Part shown: positions 62,707 to 64,000 of the stretch, piece by piece
Numbering within the stretch: the stretch's first letter is position 1
How the letters are laid out: each line of letters begins with the position of its first letter
Assembly: GCA_038526915.1 (NCBI GenBank)
Contig: JBCBGF010000001.1
Location: 930,001-994,000 of the forward strand
Source of the DNA: JBCBGF01 sp038526915
GTDB lineage: Bacteria > Pseudomonadota > Alphaproteobacteria > Rhodobacterales > Rhodobacteraceae
Direction of reading: 5' to 3'
Length of the DNA: 64,000 bases
The notes under the pieces: model-generated
Told to the model about the DNA's origin: nothing
What the model saw: only the letters and a program-made list of their open reading frames with translations
Databases searched by the model: none
Position numbers and translations under genes: made by a program

Positions 62707-63804
62707 ATGTCAGCAGATCTCACGACGTATTTTACGGGCTTGAAGTTTGTGAATCCTTTTGTGTTGGCCTCTGCGCCGCCGACGGAGAGCAAACGCAAGA
62801 TCCTGCGCGCGTTTGAGGCGGGCTGGGGCGGCGTGGTCACCAAGACCATCGGCCTGCACCATGTGGAAAACGTGGCGGGGCCGAAGACAATCTATCAACG
62901 GACGAGCGAGACCAAGCCCTATGTCTCGCGCATCAAACGGCCTGATACCGTTTCCCATTCGTCGTGGAATTGGGAGCTGATCTCGGACCAGCCGCTGGAC
63001 CTCTGGCTGCCTGATCTTGAGGAAATCAAGACCACCTATCCCGACCGCATGGTGATTGCTTCGATTATGGCGGGTGCGGGCAATGAAGAAGAAATGGAGA
63101 ACTGGCGCAAGCTAGCCCGGGCGGTTGTGAATGTGGGCTGTGATGCGATCGAGTTGAACATGTCCTGCCCGCATATGGACCGGAAGGATATGGGCGCAAA
63201 TATCGCCAATGATGAAGAGCTGATCCGCTCGATCCTGAACGCTGTGACCGGGGCGGTGGATGTTCCGATCTGGGTGAAGCTGACACCGGCGAGCTCATCG
63301 CTCGTCGAAGGGGCGGCGGCGGCCTATGCGGCGGGGGCGTCGTCGATTTCGCTGTGCAACACCTTCCCGTCGCTGCCGTTGATGGATCCCGAGACGCTGA
63401 AATTCGAGGTTGAGGTGGATGGGCTGGTGACATCAGGCGGGCTGGGGGGCTTGGCGATCTTGCACCAGGCGCTGCAGCGGGTGTCGGATATCGCCAAGGC
63501 GTTTCCGGACAAGTCGATCTCGGGCATTGGCGGTATTCGGGGGTTCCGCGAGGCCTTTAATTTCATCGCGCATGGAGCGGGCAATTTGCAGGTCTGCACG
63601 GCGGCGATGGAAGAGAAGGGCAGCGGTGGCGTGGGCGTGAAGCTGATCCAGGAGCTGAAGGACGATCTTGGGGATTACCTGGAGCGCCGCGGTCATTCAT
63701 CCATCGAGGACTTCCGTGGGATTGCCGTCGATCGGGTGGTGGAGCACGCACAGGTGCGCCGGAAGAGCGATGCCTATAATGGCGGCTACCTGAAGTCGGC
63801 CTAG
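62707..63804 (+). CDS. PreA-like dihydroorotate/dihydropyrimidine dehydrogenase, without ferredoxin domain
   Basis: A 365-residue FMN-barrel dehydrogenase. DLTTYFTGLKFVNPFVLASAPPTES is the PreA N-terminus, with AFEAGWGGVVTKTIGL, AIELNMSCPH and the active-site region around VKLTPASSS. GIGGIRGFREAFNFIAHGAG and VCTAAM form the FMN-phosphate loops. Known PreA (about 430 residues) ends with two Fe4S4 ferredoxin motifs; here the protein stops at DAYNGGYLKSA and has none. The pyrimidine reductase role is inferred from homology and the RutR-like site. A gluconolactonase-type gene follows on the other strand. Confidence 0.82.
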   Translation: MSADLTTYFTGLKFVNPFVLASAPPTESKRKILRAFEAGWGGVVTKTIGLHHVENVAGPKTIYQRTSETKPYVSRIKRPDTVSHSSWNWELISDQPLDLWLPDLEEIKTTYPDRMVIASIMAGAGNEEEMENWRKLARAVVNVGCDAIELNMSCPHMDRKDMGANIANDEELIRSILNAVTGAVDVPIWVKLTPASSSLVEGAAAAYAAGASSISLCNTFPSLPLMDPETLKFEVEVDGLVTSGGLGGLAILHQALQRVSDIAKAFPDKSISGIGGIRGFREAFNFIAHGAGNLQVCTAAMEEKGSGGVGVKLIQELKDDLGDYLERRGHSSIEDFRGIAVDRVVEHAQVRRKSDAYNGGYLKSA

Positions 63805-63828
63805 GCAGCCTAGCAGTTTAAGTCGCGG

Positions 63829-64000
63829 CTAGGCGGGTATCATCGCCTTTGCCGCTGTCAGCGTCTCAATCGCGTACACCGACGTACAGGCCGTGATGAA
63901 CAGCGTGCGTCCGTCCGGCCCGCCGAAGCAGAAATTCGTTGATTTCTCTGGCGTCGCGATGACGGCGAGATGCGTGGCATCGGGGGCGAACACATGCACG
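63829..64000 (-). CDS. SMP-30/gluconolactonase family protein, C-terminal part
   Basis: The frame enters from the right edge; 56 residues are visible before the TAG. It reads HVFAPDATHLAVIATPE, then TNFCFGGPDGRTLFITACTSVYAIE, matching the last blades of the SMP-30/Gnl propeller, which hydrolyses lactones. The stop lies 24 bp from the convergent PreA-like gene. Confidence 0.85.
   Translation of the reverse strand, partial: VHVFAPDATHLAVIATPEKSTNFCFGGPDGRTLFITACTSVYAIETLTAAKAMIPA

Overview
The window is GC-rich chromosomal DNA of an alphaproteobacterium, most likely a member of the Rhodobacteraceae (Roseobacter group). The evidence is a five-subunit F1 operon (atpH-A-G-D-C) with no Fo genes beside it, several families typical of the group (DUF2161, DUF2125, DUF1489, TIGR01459 HAD hydrolase, stand-alone Hint protein, DUF3179), a class II B12-dependent ribonucleotide reductase, and GTG/ATG starts with GGAG-type ribosome sites. 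I assign it by gene content, not by database search. No rRNA, tRNA, CRISPR array, transposase or prophage was seen.

Layout. 1-7 kb: end of meaB, a DUF2161 protein, an MFS transporter, rpmB, a copper pair (DUF2946-like and PCuAC), a DUF3179 protein, a sirtuin and a low-molecular-weight phosphatase. 7-11.5 kb: a glycosidase-like protein with a Gly-rich hydrophobic C-terminus, a protein of four Cys-pair repeats, and an unknown AT-richer gene. 11.5-13.4 kb: lepA. 13.4-15.6 kb: an AT-richer cassette on the minus strand encoding a 36-residue lysine-rich repeat peptide, a DUF6065 protein and an MFS exporter. 15.7-16.7 kb: a tiny lipoprotein gene and a long non-coding stretch with a perfect DnaA box. 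16.7-26.6 kb: rbsD, VOC, hydrolase, glyA, nadK, prpE, maeB and DUF1489. 26.7-31 kb: nrdJ with an extra helix-turn-helix-like domain, an immunity-like orphan and a Hint protein. 31-39 kb: rpsD, hisC-tyrC, extensin-like, DUF2125, ChaC and a MotA/MotB-like pair. 39-49 kb: clpA, gloB, a methyltransferase and the F1 ATP synthase operon with a small coiled-coil gene between atpG and atpD. 49-64 kb: prs, HCCA isomerase, hydrolase, threonine aldolase, YcgN, ribF, MaoC, HAD, ppaC, phytase-like esterase, groES-groEL under a perfect CIRCE, GNAT, a PreA-like dehydrogenase and the end of an SMP-30 gene.

Most of the window is core housekeeping (translation, nucleotide synthesis, cofactor synthesis, energy, proteostasis). 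Accessory DNA is inserted as single genes or short cassettes: 10136-11518, 13591-15552, 29360-29800, 52945-53511 and 55972-56667.

The strongest candidate for an undescribed system is the peptide-DUF6065-MFS cassette. The peptide carries two identical 11-residue repeats whose DNA differs only at synonymous sites. It has nine Lys and no acidic residue, and it sits behind its own predicted promoter and a 20-bp palindrome. This layout resembles a ribosomally made, modified and exported peptide, but the chemistry and role are unknown. Second-tier observations are the HTH-like insertion in NrdJ, the coiled-coil gene inside the F1 operon, a RutR-like operator before a ferredoxin-less PreA homologue, and a dispersed palindromic intergenic repeat family.
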